DNA of 44,467 nt from Rhodospirillales bacterium (GTDB taxonomy: Bacteria > Pseudomonadota > Alphaproteobacteria > ATCC43930 > CGMCC-115725). Shown piece by piece: positions 32,877-40,438 of this stretch. Location of the stretch: NCBI GenBank assembly GCA_027315365.1, contig DAHUYF010000039.1, positions 1 through 44,467 of the forward strand, written 5' to 3'. Both the position numbers and the translations under genes were made by a program. Position 1 is the first letter of the stretch; every line of letters begins with the position of its first letter. A model generated the notes under the pieces. It was given only the letters and a program-made list of their open reading frames with translations. It was not told where the DNA came from and made no database searches.

Positions 32877-34300
32877 CGTGCGGTCAGCCAGCGCAGTAGC
32901 GCGCTCGTCGCCGCCTGCCGCAGATTGAGGAGGTTCAGGGACCAGAGGGCGACGGCATAGACCGCGACGCCGAGGCAGATCTGACCGGACAGGACCGCGC
33001 GACCGCTCAGATGCGCAAACGGCACCAGCGCGACCGCCATCGCCAGCACCGCCGCCGCGACCTTCGCGGTCTCGCGCAACGGGAACGGCAGGCGATAGAC
33101 GCGACGCGCGGCAATGAGCGCGTGAGCAAGGCCGGTGAACTCGGTGAGGACCACGGCCGCGCCGGCCCCCATATAGCCGAAGCGCGGGACAAGCAGACCC
33201 AACGCGACGAGATTGACCGGCGCCATGCCGGCGGCGATCCAGAAGTAGTGCGACGTGCTGCCGGTCAACTGGAAGGCATGGTCGACGAAGTTGCCGCGAA
33301 TCCCGGAAACGACCGCCGCAGACGCCAGCAGCGGCGTCAGATGGATAACCGCGTCGCGGTAGCTCGGGCCCACAAGGATGGCAACAATGTTGGGGGCAAG
33401 CAGGGAAAGACCAACCGCCCCCGGTATCAGCGCGCCGATGAGCGCGATGAAATTCTGCTCGAGCTGGCGGTGACTGGCAAAGCGGTTGCCGCTGTCATAG
33501 GCGAGCACCGCCAGCGGATAGGCCGCCGAGCCGATCGCCTGGGCCACCATCTGCAGGCTGCCCTGCACGACCACCGTCGCCGCGGTGTAGAAGCCGACCG
33601 CCGAGATGCCGGCATCCATGCCGAGGACGAGCCGGTCCGACCAGCCGCAAAGGGAGAAAAGGCACAGGCTACCCGCAATCGGCATGCCAAAGCCGACAAG
33701 CCGGGCGACATGCTGACGATCGATGCCGCGGCTGAGGGAGATGCGGACCCGACGCGGAAACAGCAGGCAGACCGCAAGCGTCGCCGACAACGAGACGGTA
33801 AAGACCGCAAGCCCGTTGCGGCTGCAATAGGCTGCGACAGACATCAAGGCAGCGCCGATCGCGGCTCGGCTGACGTTGAGAGCGAAAAAGCCGCCGAAAT
33901 CGAGGCGGGCGGCAAGAAACGCGGCGTTCACGTCGACATAGGCGAAGACGAGGCTGCCGGCCGCCGCGGCGGCGGCCACCGCCGCGACGCCCGGCGCCAG
34001 CGGCAGTAGAATCGCGAGCCCGCCGACCAGGACCGTGAACGCCGCCAGGACGGCGAAGACCGCGAACACCGAATTGACAAACCGGGCGTCGGCGGTCCGC
34101 CCTGTCGCCAGGCGCGTGATCGACAGGCCGAGCCACCCGAACGCCGCAAGCGCGAAGAGCTGGGACAGCGCCGAGGCAAGTCCGTAGGTGCCGTATTGCT
34201 CGGGAGGCAACAGGCGCGTGAGAGCCGCCGCGACCAGAAAGCCGATCACCCCCGGCAAGAACCTTCCGAGTAGCTGGATCGAACCGTATTTCGCCAGCAT
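32873..34300 (-). CDS. Polysaccharide flippase (Wzx-like)
   Basis: This 475-aa polytopic protein of the MATE/MVF-like superfamily flips undecaprenyl-PP-linked repeats across the inner membrane. About 12-14 TM segments are visible, starting GSIQLLGRFLPGVIGFLVAAALTRLLPPEQYGTYGLASAL, which is the characteristic Wzx opening. KYGSIQLLGRFLPGV carries the N-terminal helix; RSRR-like loops follow the positive-inside rule. ATG 34300 begins the first helix. It is 66 bp after wzc and overlaps the downstream fusion gene by 4 nt. Substrate is the repeat unit of this locus. Confidence 0.88.
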   Translation of the reverse strand: MLAKYGSIQLLGRFLPGVIGFLVAAALTRLLPPEQYGTYGLASALSQLFALAAFGWLGLSITRLATGRTADARFVNSVFAVFAVLAAFTVLVGGLAILLPLAPGVAAVAAAAAAGSLVFAYVDVNAAFLAARLDFGGFFALNVSRAAIGAALMSVAAYCSRNGLAVFTVSLSATLAVCLLFPRRVRISLSRGIDRQHVARLVGFGMPIAGSLCLFSLCGWSDRLVLGMDAGISAVGFYTAATVVVQGSLQMVAQAIGSAAYPLAVLAYDSGNRFASHRQLEQNFIALIGALIPGAVGLSLLAPNIVAILVGPSYRDAVIHLTPLLASAAVVSGIRGNFVDHAFQLTGSTSHYFWIAAGMAPVNLVALGLLVPRFGYMGAGAAVVLTEFTGLAHALIAARRVYRLPFPLRETAKVAAAVLAMAVALVPFAHLSGRAVLSGQICLGVAVYAVALWSLNLLNLRQAATSALLRWLTAR

Positions 34301-34366
34301 GCGCGTTACCGCGAGCCGCGGCGCTGCCCGGCCGCGCCACGCCGCCGGAGCGAGGTCTCAAGGGCT

Positions 34367-36619
34367 TTACCGCACATAGTAGACCCGGTTCTGCTTGTGA
34401 TAGTACTCGATCTCGGCCGGCGAGAAGACTCCGCGCCGCAAATCGACTTGCGTGAGCACCGCGCCGCAGAGCCGCGCGCCGCTCTGGAAAAGTTTGTTCA
34501 GCGAGGTCTTGGCGATCTCGCGCGGCGTCACGCCCCAGCGGATGGCAAGCATGGTGGCATCGACCCAGCGCGACAGCGTCAATGCATCCGACACGGCGGT
34601 GACTGGCGGCGAGTCCAAAATCACGATGTCGTAGTGCCGTCGGCATTGATCGATCAACGCGCGCATGACGGGCGACGCGACGAGATCGTGGGGCGCGGGA
34701 GCTCCCGCTGTGGCACTCATGACGTCGAGCGGCGACTTGTCATCCTTATATATGCCGTCGCGCCAATCGACGTCGCGGTTGAGCACCTGGGTGAGAGAGG
34801 GCGTGTCGGGCGGCGGCACGATCGCGCTCGCGACTGACGGGTTGCGCAGGTCGCAATCGACGAGCAGCGTCTTCTTTCCGGCGATCGCGAAGCTGCGTGC
34901 CAGCGACATCGCGAGGACGGATTTTCCCTCATGCGGCAGCGACGAAGTGACCAGGAAAGTCTTCGGCGCGGCGCGGACGGAAAGTCCACCCGCCTGGATC
35001 GAGTTTCTAATGTAGCGAATCGCCTCAGCGAAGGTCGAATGCGGCGCGCTGGCCACCAGGTTCTGCGGCGCTTGCCGCGGCCACACGCTGGGGACGACCG
35101 GCACGGAGCCCAGGCTTGGCAGCTCGCATTCAACCTCGATCTCATGGGTTCCCTTGAAGCCGTGCCGGGTCAACTCCTTGAGGAAGGCGAGCGCGGCGCC
35201 CGACAGGAAAGATACCGCGACGACGATCGGTAGATGAGTGGCGAGCTTGGGAAAGGACGGCGCCACCGGAGCTACCGCCGCCGAGACGACGCGCGCGTCG
35301 GCCTGTTGGATCTCCTCCTGCGCGCTTACCTGCTTGTAGCGAGTGAGCAGCACCTCGATGAGGGCGCTGTTGGCGGATACCTCGCGCCGCAAGTCGCGGA
35401 GCTTTCCCTCGGCGCGGTCGGCGATGACGGTACGCTGCTCGAGCTCCTGCAGTCGCGTCCGCAGTTCGCCGTCCTTGGCGCGCGCTATGTCGACCTCGTT
35501 CTGGAGGCCTTGGATGATGCGCGCCATGGCGGCCTGTATGTCTTGCTCGAGCGTCCGAAGCTCCGCGCTCGCCTTTTCCACCAGGGGATGACGATCCCCG
35601 TAGGTTGCCTCGAGCTGCGCCTTCTTCTGCTTCAGCGTCGCCTCCTCCTCGCGCAACCGCTGCATCAATCGCGAGTCCAGGACATTGGACTGCGAGTCGA
35701 GCGAATTGCGCTTCAACAGCTCCCGTGCGCGCGCCAACTGGGACTCGCGGCTCGAGAGTTCGGCAGCCGCCACCGGAATCTGGGCGTTGACGGCCGCCAG
35801 CTGCTGCGACAACAGCGTCGTGTCGCCGCTCTGCACGATCTGGTTCTGCTCGCGGAAGGATTGAACGGCGGCTTCTGAGGCGCGCAGCTTCGCCTCGAGG
35901 TTCGACAGCTCCTGGGTCAACCAGGCGCTCGCCCGCTTTCCGATCTTCTGCTTGTAGGCGATCTGGTCCGCCAAATAGAGCTGTACATGGGTATTGACGA
36001 TGCGCGCGGCGAGTTCCGGGTCGTGCGAGCGGTATTGAACGCGGATGATGTACGAGCCGCCATCGTTGGCGATGCTGAGATGCTGCTGATAGACCTCCAC
36101 CGCGTGGGCGCGCGCGAGTTGCGCCGCAACGCCGGGCGCCACCGACTTCGGACGCGTCTGCCGCAGAATCGGCAGCCGGGCGGTTAGCCAGGGCAGATGC
36201 GTGTCGAGGGCGCGCCTGGCGTCGGCGACCAGAACCGAGGGCCAGGAACGGCCGGCCTGGAAGCCGGTGCCGTTCAAGAGATGCAGCCGATCGATGACCC
36301 GGCTGGCCAGATCCTCGCTCCGCAGCACGTCGACCTCGCTGCGCAGCTGTGCCACCTCGGGATTGGTCGTCTGCTCGGAGACGAGTGACGGCAGGTCGAC
36401 CAGACGCGGCTTGCGCGTGTCCAGCATGATCGAACTCTCGGCGGTGTAGGTCGGCGGAATCGACAGCAGCAGCGCGACGCCCGCCGCGGAGCCGAGCAGC
36501 GTGCAGGCGAGCACGAGCCAGCGGTGGCGGCGCAGCGAGAAAAGTATCTCGCGCAGCGAGAAAGCCGCCCCCCCTCCGGCATCCCCCGCCGGCTGATACG
36601 CTTGCTCGGGATACGCCAT
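34367..36619 (-). CDS. Polysaccharide co-polymerase / tyrosine autokinase (Wzc-like)
   Basis: This is a 750-aa bitopic protein controlling chain length and export. The Wzz domain has TM1 at about 35-54, PTYTAESSIMLD, a long coiled coil (about 225-430) and TM2 at about 463-481. The cytoplasmic BY-kinase domain has Walker A SSLPHEGKS (Lys566), Walker A' LLVDCDLR (about 585-592) and Walker B DIVILDSPP (about 664-672). The tail ends with a small Tyr cluster (Y739, Y740, Y747, Y748), the likely autophosphorylation sites. ATG 36619 is chosen by homology; the frame opens at 36709. It leads the wzc-wzx-fusion-GT operon. Neither a cognate phosphatase nor Wza is found in this window. Confidence 0.92.
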   Translation of the reverse strand: MAYPEQAYQPAGDAGGGAAFSLREILFSLRRHRWLVLACTLLGSAAGVALLLSIPPTYTAESSIMLDTRKPRLVDLPSLVSEQTTNPEVAQLRSEVDVLRSEDLASRVIDRLHLLNGTGFQAGRSWPSVLVADARRALDTHLPWLTARLPILRQTRPKSVAPGVAAQLARAHAVEVYQQHLSIANDGGSYIIRVQYRSHDPELAARIVNTHVQLYLADQIAYKQKIGKRASAWLTQELSNLEAKLRASEAAVQSFREQNQIVQSGDTTLLSQQLAAVNAQIPVAAAELSSRESQLARARELLKRNSLDSQSNVLDSRLMQRLREEEATLKQKKAQLEATYGDRHPLVEKASAELRTLEQDIQAAMARIIQGLQNEVDIARAKDGELRTRLQELEQRTVIADRAEGKLRDLRREVSANSALIEVLLTRYKQVSAQEEIQQADARVVSAAVAPVAPSFPKLATHLPIVVAVSFLSGAALAFLKELTRHGFKGTHEIEVECELPSLGSVPVVPSVWPRQAPQNLVASAPHSTFAEAIRYIRNSIQAGGLSVRAAPKTFLVTSSLPHEGKSVLAMSLARSFAIAGKKTLLVDCDLRNPSVASAIVPPPDTPSLTQVLNRDVDWRDGIYKDDKSPLDVMSATAGAPAPHDLVASPVMRALIDQCRRHYDIVILDSPPVTAVSDALTLSRWVDATMLAIRWGVTPREIAKTSLNKLFQSGARLCGAVLTQVDLRRGVFSPAEIEYYHKQNRVYYVR

Positions 36620-36928
36620 GCTGCTCGCCCCTTGCCGCGCCGAAGCCGCCACGCCGGCCGTGTCGATGCGTGGAAAACAAAAGATAACACGCGGCGCTCG
36701 TCCGGGCAAATTGACTTTTCGAAAAGATGTTGCAGACTGGGAGCAATCGCACGATCGCTCGTTTGAGCCGCTGGTTGCCTAAATGGCCGGCGAGCGGCCC
36801 CCGGCGCGTCCTGAGGAGTCGCCCGCCGAGGAGCAACGTTAGATCGGCACCGCCGTCGCCGGCGCCAGCCGCCCGAGGACGCCGCGAGGAGGGTGACGGC
36901 GTCGCCAACGAAGCCGCGGGACAATCGA
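36620..36928. promoter_or_regulatory. Divergent region wzc / HTH gene with GATAAC and a 12-bp palindrome
   Basis: AAAACAAAAGATAACACG holds GATAAC at 36683-36688 (reverse: GTTATCTTTTG). A perfect palindrome CTTTTCGAAAAG lies at 36715-36726, next to TTGACT (36711-36716), which could be a -35 hexamer for the plus-strand HTH gene, though no clear -10 follows. The element lies between wzc and the HTH paralogue, consistent with joint control. Nothing else is recognisable in these 309 bp. Confidence 0.5.
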
Positions 36929-37324
36929 ATGGGCGCCGCGCGAAAGACGGATGCACTACCGGCGAGCGCCTGGCCCAAGGTGCTTCAGCGCCATCTGCGC
37001 GGGGAACGCGCCGGTGCGATCGCGCGCGATCTCGGCTGTTCCACCGCGGCGATAACCGGCGTTCTCCGCCGGTTCCGGCCGACCTTGGGCGAGCTCGCCG
37101 CCGGCATCGCCGGCGCCTCGAACCGGCTCGCCGGTGTCGACGAGACGCTTGCCGCGCGGCTAACCGGCGCGATGATCGGTTTTCTCGAGACCTTGAACGC
37201 CGTCCGTCGCCAACCCACCCAAGCGGCGATCGCCGAACTTCGCGAGGCGAGCGATCAGCTGATGCGCGCCATCGCGCGCGTGCGCCTCGACATCGAGCGG
37301 TCGAGCCAGAGCCGCGGCCCGTAA
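36929..37324 (+). CDS. Small HTH DNA-binding protein (paralogue A)
   Basis: This 131-aa basic protein has an N-terminal homeodomain-like HTH, SAWPKVLQRHLRGERAGAIARDLGCSTAAITGVLRRF (about 14-50), and a helical C-terminus, LAARLTGAMIGFLETLNAV...AIAELREASDQLMRAIARVRLDIERS. The same two modules occur in the 164-aa protein at 38170 (S-x-WPK-hh, GE-x-x-x-x-I-x-R-x-x-GC-x-x-x-AI; A/T-ELQEA-x-D-x-LMR-x-x-ARhR), so they are paralogues. I recognise no named family. Start could be ATG 36929 or GTG 36893 (GAGGAGG is directly adjacent to the GTG, an unusual zero spacing). Divergent from wzc with a GATAAC site between: likely a local regulator, by inference. Confidence 0.72.
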   Translation: MGAARKTDALPASAWPKVLQRHLRGERAGAIARDLGCSTAAITGVLRRFRPTLGELAAGIAGASNRLAGVDETLAARLTGAMIGFLETLNAVRRQPTQAAIAELREASDQLMRAIARVRLDIERSSQSRGP

Positions 37325-37510
37325 GTGCCCGTCCAGGCGAGGGCGGCGCGGCGAAGCGGGCTTGGTGCCGACGCGCGAACAAGTGTCGGTGGACGGCCAA
37401 GGTCGCCCGACCGCTCCACCGGCCGGCGCTTGGATCCCATTCGCCGGAATGCCGAAGCCGCAGGCACTGGGACGTCCAGCCGGCGTGGCGCCTCTAGCGC
37501 GCCGGTTGAA

Positions 37511-37528
37511 GTTTGTTATCTTTTTGCA
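37511..37528. promoter_or_regulatory. GTTATCTTTTT element upstream of the small unknown gene
   Basis: GTTTGTTATCTTTTTGCA carries GTTATC at 37515-37520 in a 345-bp gap between HTH paralogue A and the small unknown gene at 37670. The same strand later has GATTTTTTTAGC (37564-37575), which may mark an AT-rich promoter core. The element matches the others in the cluster. Role inferred. Confidence 0.45.
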
Positions 37529-37669
37529 GAGAACGGAGTTGCCGGGAAAGTTGTGGGGGCCGCGATTTTTTTAGCGTTCTGCTGCCCTGGTAAACTTTCA
37601 GCGCCTATGCGAAAAGAGAACCCGAGGGGAGTGCCGCCGCGACCGGCCCTACAAATCGGGAGGACGGGG

Positions 37670-37981
37670 GTGACAGCAATCGAATTTCGCCGCCTTTCGC
37701 TAGAGGAAGCGGAAGAGGTTCTGGCCGACGTTTGGAATTGCCTGGAGGAGTATGGCATTCCGTCGCCGCAGATGGCTTTTGTCTTCGCCGGAGAGACCGG
37801 CGTCTCTTTTCGATTGCACTTCGGCGAACCACTTTGGGCACGGCTGGTCGCCAGCCGCCTGTCGAACGGGATGGTCGCCAGCGCCCGCCGTCCGGTGATC
37901 GATGGCGGGAACGGTGGCGCTATCGGCCGCTATCTGCTGGTCTCCCGCAAGGCGCCGCCCCGCGCCTACCGCCTTTCGTGA
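37670..37981 (+). CDS. Small unknown acidic-start protein (103 aa)
   Basis: This protein begins MTAIEFRRLSLEEAEEVLADVWNC and contains EYGIPSPQMAFVFAGETGVSFRLHFGEPLWARLV, a mixed alpha/beta pattern that looks like a compact ligand- or protein-binding domain. I do not recognise a family. GTG 37670 has GGGAGG 6 nt upstream; an alternative ATG at 37607 would add 21 residues. It lies between the two HTH paralogues on the same strand, each gene with its own TTATC element, so it may be part of the same control circuit. No signal peptide or TM segment is visible. Confidence 0.6.
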   Translation: MTAIEFRRLSLEEAEEVLADVWNCLEEYGIPSPQMAFVFAGETGVSFRLHFGEPLWARLVASRLSNGMVASARRPVIDGGNGGAIGRYLLVSRKAPPRAYRLS

Positions 37982-38025
37982 TGAAGGCGGCGCTCGGGGC
38001 CGGCGGGTCGCGCGGCGGCCGTGTG

Positions 38026-38047
38026 CTTATCTTCTCCATAAGAAAAG
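38026..38047. promoter_or_regulatory. CTTATC...ATAAG dyad upstream of HTH paralogue B
   Basis: CTTATCTTCTCCATAAGAAA contains CTTATC (38026-38031) and an inverted ATAAG (38038-38042), i.e. arms CTTAT/ATAAG with a 7-bp spacer. It lies 123 bp before the start of paralogue B. A similar 7-bp spaced dyad with opposite arm orientation is found before the priming transferase at 40380-40398. This supports a dimeric DNA-binding regulator, possibly autoregulating. Confidence 0.5.
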
Positions 38048-38169
38048 TTCCCGTGACAAATAATGGCCGGCATTTTGCTGGTATCATTCTCCGGCATCAT
38101 GTGTTAGCTAAGAGGAAGAAGTGGATTGCTCCGGCGAGCGACCGGATCGCATAATAGGAATGCAGCAAG

Positions 38170-38664
38170 ATGTCCGGGGTCAGGGAAAAAGGAAAGATTG
38201 CGCACAGCGAATGGCCGAAGATCGTCGAGCGATACCGGGCGGGGGAGACCATCGCCCAGATCGGACGGCATTATGGCTGCACCGCGCCGGCCATTCGCTA
38301 CATCATCAAGCGCACTGACGGCCTGAGGGAGGGGGCGGCGCGCGACCGCGTGACCCGTGTGCCGGCCCCGGCTGAAGCGAGATCTCGCCCGGCGGTTCCC
38401 GCGCGCCCCGCCGCCCGCGATGTGCTCGCACCGGAATTGCGCACGCGCATCAGCGGCGATATCGCGTCCTTCCTCGTTGCGCTCGACCAGGCCGTGGTCG
38501 AAGGCTCGACCCGCAGCACGGCCGAGTTGCAGGAGGCGACCGATCGGCTGATGCGCTCTACCGCGCGGATCCGGATCGAACTGGAGCGGATGCTGGCTGG
38601 CGAACAGTCCTCGGCGGAGGCACGGCCACCTCGGCAAACCGCCAGCTCGGTGCGCGGCGCCTAA
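38170..38664 (+). CDS. Small HTH DNA-binding protein (paralogue B)
   Basis: This 164-aa protein has an N-terminal HTH in HSEWPKIVERYRAGETIAQIGRHYGCTAPAIRYIIKR (about 12-48), a Pro/Ala/Arg-rich linker (about 55-85) and a C-terminal helical module LRTRISGDIASFLVALDQAV...AELQEATDRLMRSTARIRIELERM that aligns with paralogue A. The conserved C-terminal helices probably dimerise. AGGA lies about 10 nt before ATG 38170. It is followed by a 244-bp gap and a convergent glycosyltransferase gene. The family is unnamed to me; DNA binding is inferred from the HTH pattern and its position in the locus. Confidence 0.72.
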   Translation: MSGVREKGKIAHSEWPKIVERYRAGETIAQIGRHYGCTAPAIRYIIKRTDGLREGAARDRVTRVPAPAEARSRPAVPARPAARDVLAPELRTRISGDIASFLVALDQAVVEGSTRSTAELQEATDRLMRSTARIRIELERMLAGEQSSAEARPPRQTASSVRGA

Positions 38665-38908
38665 CGTCCACCGGCGCCGCGGTGACAGCGGCAGCGAACA
38701 TCATCGGCCTGTCTGGTCCGCCCGAAGCCGACAATCTGGCGCTCGCTGCGTCGTTCGGATTCGATGCCACCGGTGCCGAGCTGGTCGCGGCGCGCCCCGT
38801 CGCGCGACGATGAATTCCCCGAAATCTCCGTCGACGGCCGGGCGCGGCAGAGCGCAAGTCGGGCGAAGCCGAGGTTCGTGCCTTCACGCAGCAAACACCC
38901 ATGCGGCA

Positions 38909-40192
38909 TCAGCCGGCCCACAGGCGCTCGTAGGCGGAGAGCAGAACCCGCGCTTCCTTTTCCCAGGCGAACAGCTTTGCCCGTTCGCGTGCCTCGCGGC
39001 AAAGTCCTTCGCGGCGCTCGGGATCGTCGAGCAGCGCCAGGATGTGGCGCGCGAGATCGCGGGGATCGTTGTCGCGCGCATAGAGACCGCAGGCGCCCGC
39101 CAGATTCCGCCCCTCGACCAGATCGAACATGACGACGGGAAGCCCGAAACTCATGTATTCCATGATCTTGTTCATGCTCATACGATCGTTGAGCGAATTC
39201 TTCGGGTCGGGAGAGACGCCGAGATCTGCGCCCGACAGCGTCTCGAGGAAGTCCCGGCCGGTCAGGAATCCGGTGAACGTCACGTTGTCGTCAATGTCCA
39301 GCGACATGGTCAGCGCCTGCAGCGCCCTCAGTTCCGGGCCGGCGCCGACGAGCAGAAATTGCACGTCGATGCGCCCGAGATCGACAATTGCATGGTGCGC
39401 CGCGCGAATCAGCAGGTCGACCCCGTCCTGGCTTCCCATGACGCCGACATAGAGCACGAGATGGCGCCGCCCGCGGCGGAAGTCGCGCGTCACCTCGACC
39501 GGCTTCAGGAGGCGGAGATCGGGACCGTGACGCACGATGGAAATCTCGTGCCGCCGCTTGCGGCCGCGGTGTATTGCCAGCTCGGCAAAGGTCGGGTTGT
39601 TGGCGATGACGCGATCGGCGAGGCGAAAGGTCAAGCGTTCGCAGGCAAGCAGCAGCCAATGCAGCACGCCGCGGCGGCCGAACTTCACCTCGAAGAGTTC
39701 AGGCACGAGGTCGCGATAGTCGAAGACGAATTTCTTGCCGAAAAGCACCTTGAAGAACGCGCCGACGAGAAAGATGGTGTCCGGTGGATTCCCGGCGTGA
39801 ATCACGTCGAACCCGCGATGCCGCATGACCCGGAAGCTGAGCACGAACTCCCAGAACAGCGCCGCCGCGTATTCGATGATATATTCACGAATGCCCTGCG
39901 CATCGGCCGGCAGCCAGTGGCGGTAGATGTGGATCCCGTCAATGACCTCCGTCGATTTGTCGTACCGCTCGTTGCGCGGACAGACGACGCTCACGATATA
40001 GCCGGCATCGCGGAGCGCTCGCGCTTCCTGCCAAGCGCGTCGATCGAGCGGCACCGGCAGATTTTCCAGTATGAACAGCACGCGACGCGGTCGTCCGGGG
40101 TCGCCGCGCGCGACAGCCGCATCCCGGCGCCACCACGACGGGGCGCCCGCGGACCCGGCCGACGGTCCAAATTGAACTTGCTTCAGTCGCAT
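38909..40192 (-). CDS. GT4-family glycosyltransferase (WbuB-like)
   Basis: This 427-aa GT-B glycosyltransferase has RRVLFILENLPVPLDRRAWQEARAL (about 36-60), HAGNPPDTIFLVGAFFKVLFGKKFVFDYRDL, the start of the donor domain LVLYVGVMGSQDGVDLLIRAAHH, and the motif GADLGVSPDPKNSLNDRMSMNKIMEYMSFGLPVVMFDL. This pattern is typical of WbuB/WcaL-type enzymes that extend lipid-linked repeats. Residues 1-33 are a variable leader. ATG 40192 has GAGGGGG about 9 nt upstream. It is divergent from the priming transferase; multiple TTATC elements lie between. Donor unknown. Confidence 0.88.
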   Translation of the reverse strand: MRLKQVQFGPSAGSAGAPSWWRRDAAVARGDPGRPRRVLFILENLPVPLDRRAWQEARALRDAGYIVSVVCPRNERYDKSTEVIDGIHIYRHWLPADAQGIREYIIEYAAALFWEFVLSFRVMRHRGFDVIHAGNPPDTIFLVGAFFKVLFGKKFVFDYRDLVPELFEVKFGRRGVLHWLLLACERLTFRLADRVIANNPTFAELAIHRGRKRRHEISIVRHGPDLRLLKPVEVTRDFRRGRRHLVLYVGVMGSQDGVDLLIRAAHHAIVDLGRIDVQFLLVGAGPELRALQALTMSLDIDDNVTFTGFLTGRDFLETLSGADLGVSPDPKNSLNDRMSMNKIMEYMSFGLPVVMFDLVEGRNLAGACGLYARDNDPRDLARHILALLDDPERREGLCREARERAKLFAWEKEARVLLSAYERLWAG

Positions 40193-40244
40193 CGAAGCGG
40201 CCCCCTCGTGGTAGCCTCGTCGGAGGAAGAAGCTTGCCCGCCGC

Positions 40245-40400
40245 TTGTTATTTTTTCTTTTCTTGTTATCTTCTGCGCACGCCCGCTGTCAACCGGATTC
40301 TGCCGGCGGCGGCGTTCTTTCGCGAAAATCCGCCCGGGAAATGTTTTCGTTTACAGCTGCCCCGTTCATCGGTAAAAAAGATAACTTGAAACGTTATCGG
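40245..40400. promoter_or_regulatory. Divergent promoter with perfect GATAAC-N7-GTTATC dyad and AT-rich repeats
   Basis: The region between a GT4 gene and the priming transferase holds TTGTTAT (40245-40251) and TTGTTATC (40263-40270) separated by a T-rich tract, a TTTCGCGAAA palindrome (40318-40327), and a perfect inverted repeat GATAAC/GTTATC (40380-40385, 40393-40398) with a 7-bp spacer, ending 40 bp before ATG 40439. AAAAAG precedes the left arm, so the full TTATCTTTTT element is present in reverse. The dyad is the best candidate for a regulator half-site pair in the window. Binding is inferred. Confidence 0.55.
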
Positions 40401-40438
40401 TGCGACCGGGATCGCCCGGGGCGAACCAGCGGGGCGGC

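Noticed and set aside
35142-37400. 752-aa minus-strand open frame across wzc and the HTH gene
   Set aside because: Different frame from the obvious Wzc coding frame; the sequence is low-complexity Arg/Ala/Pro and spans an AT-rich promoter.
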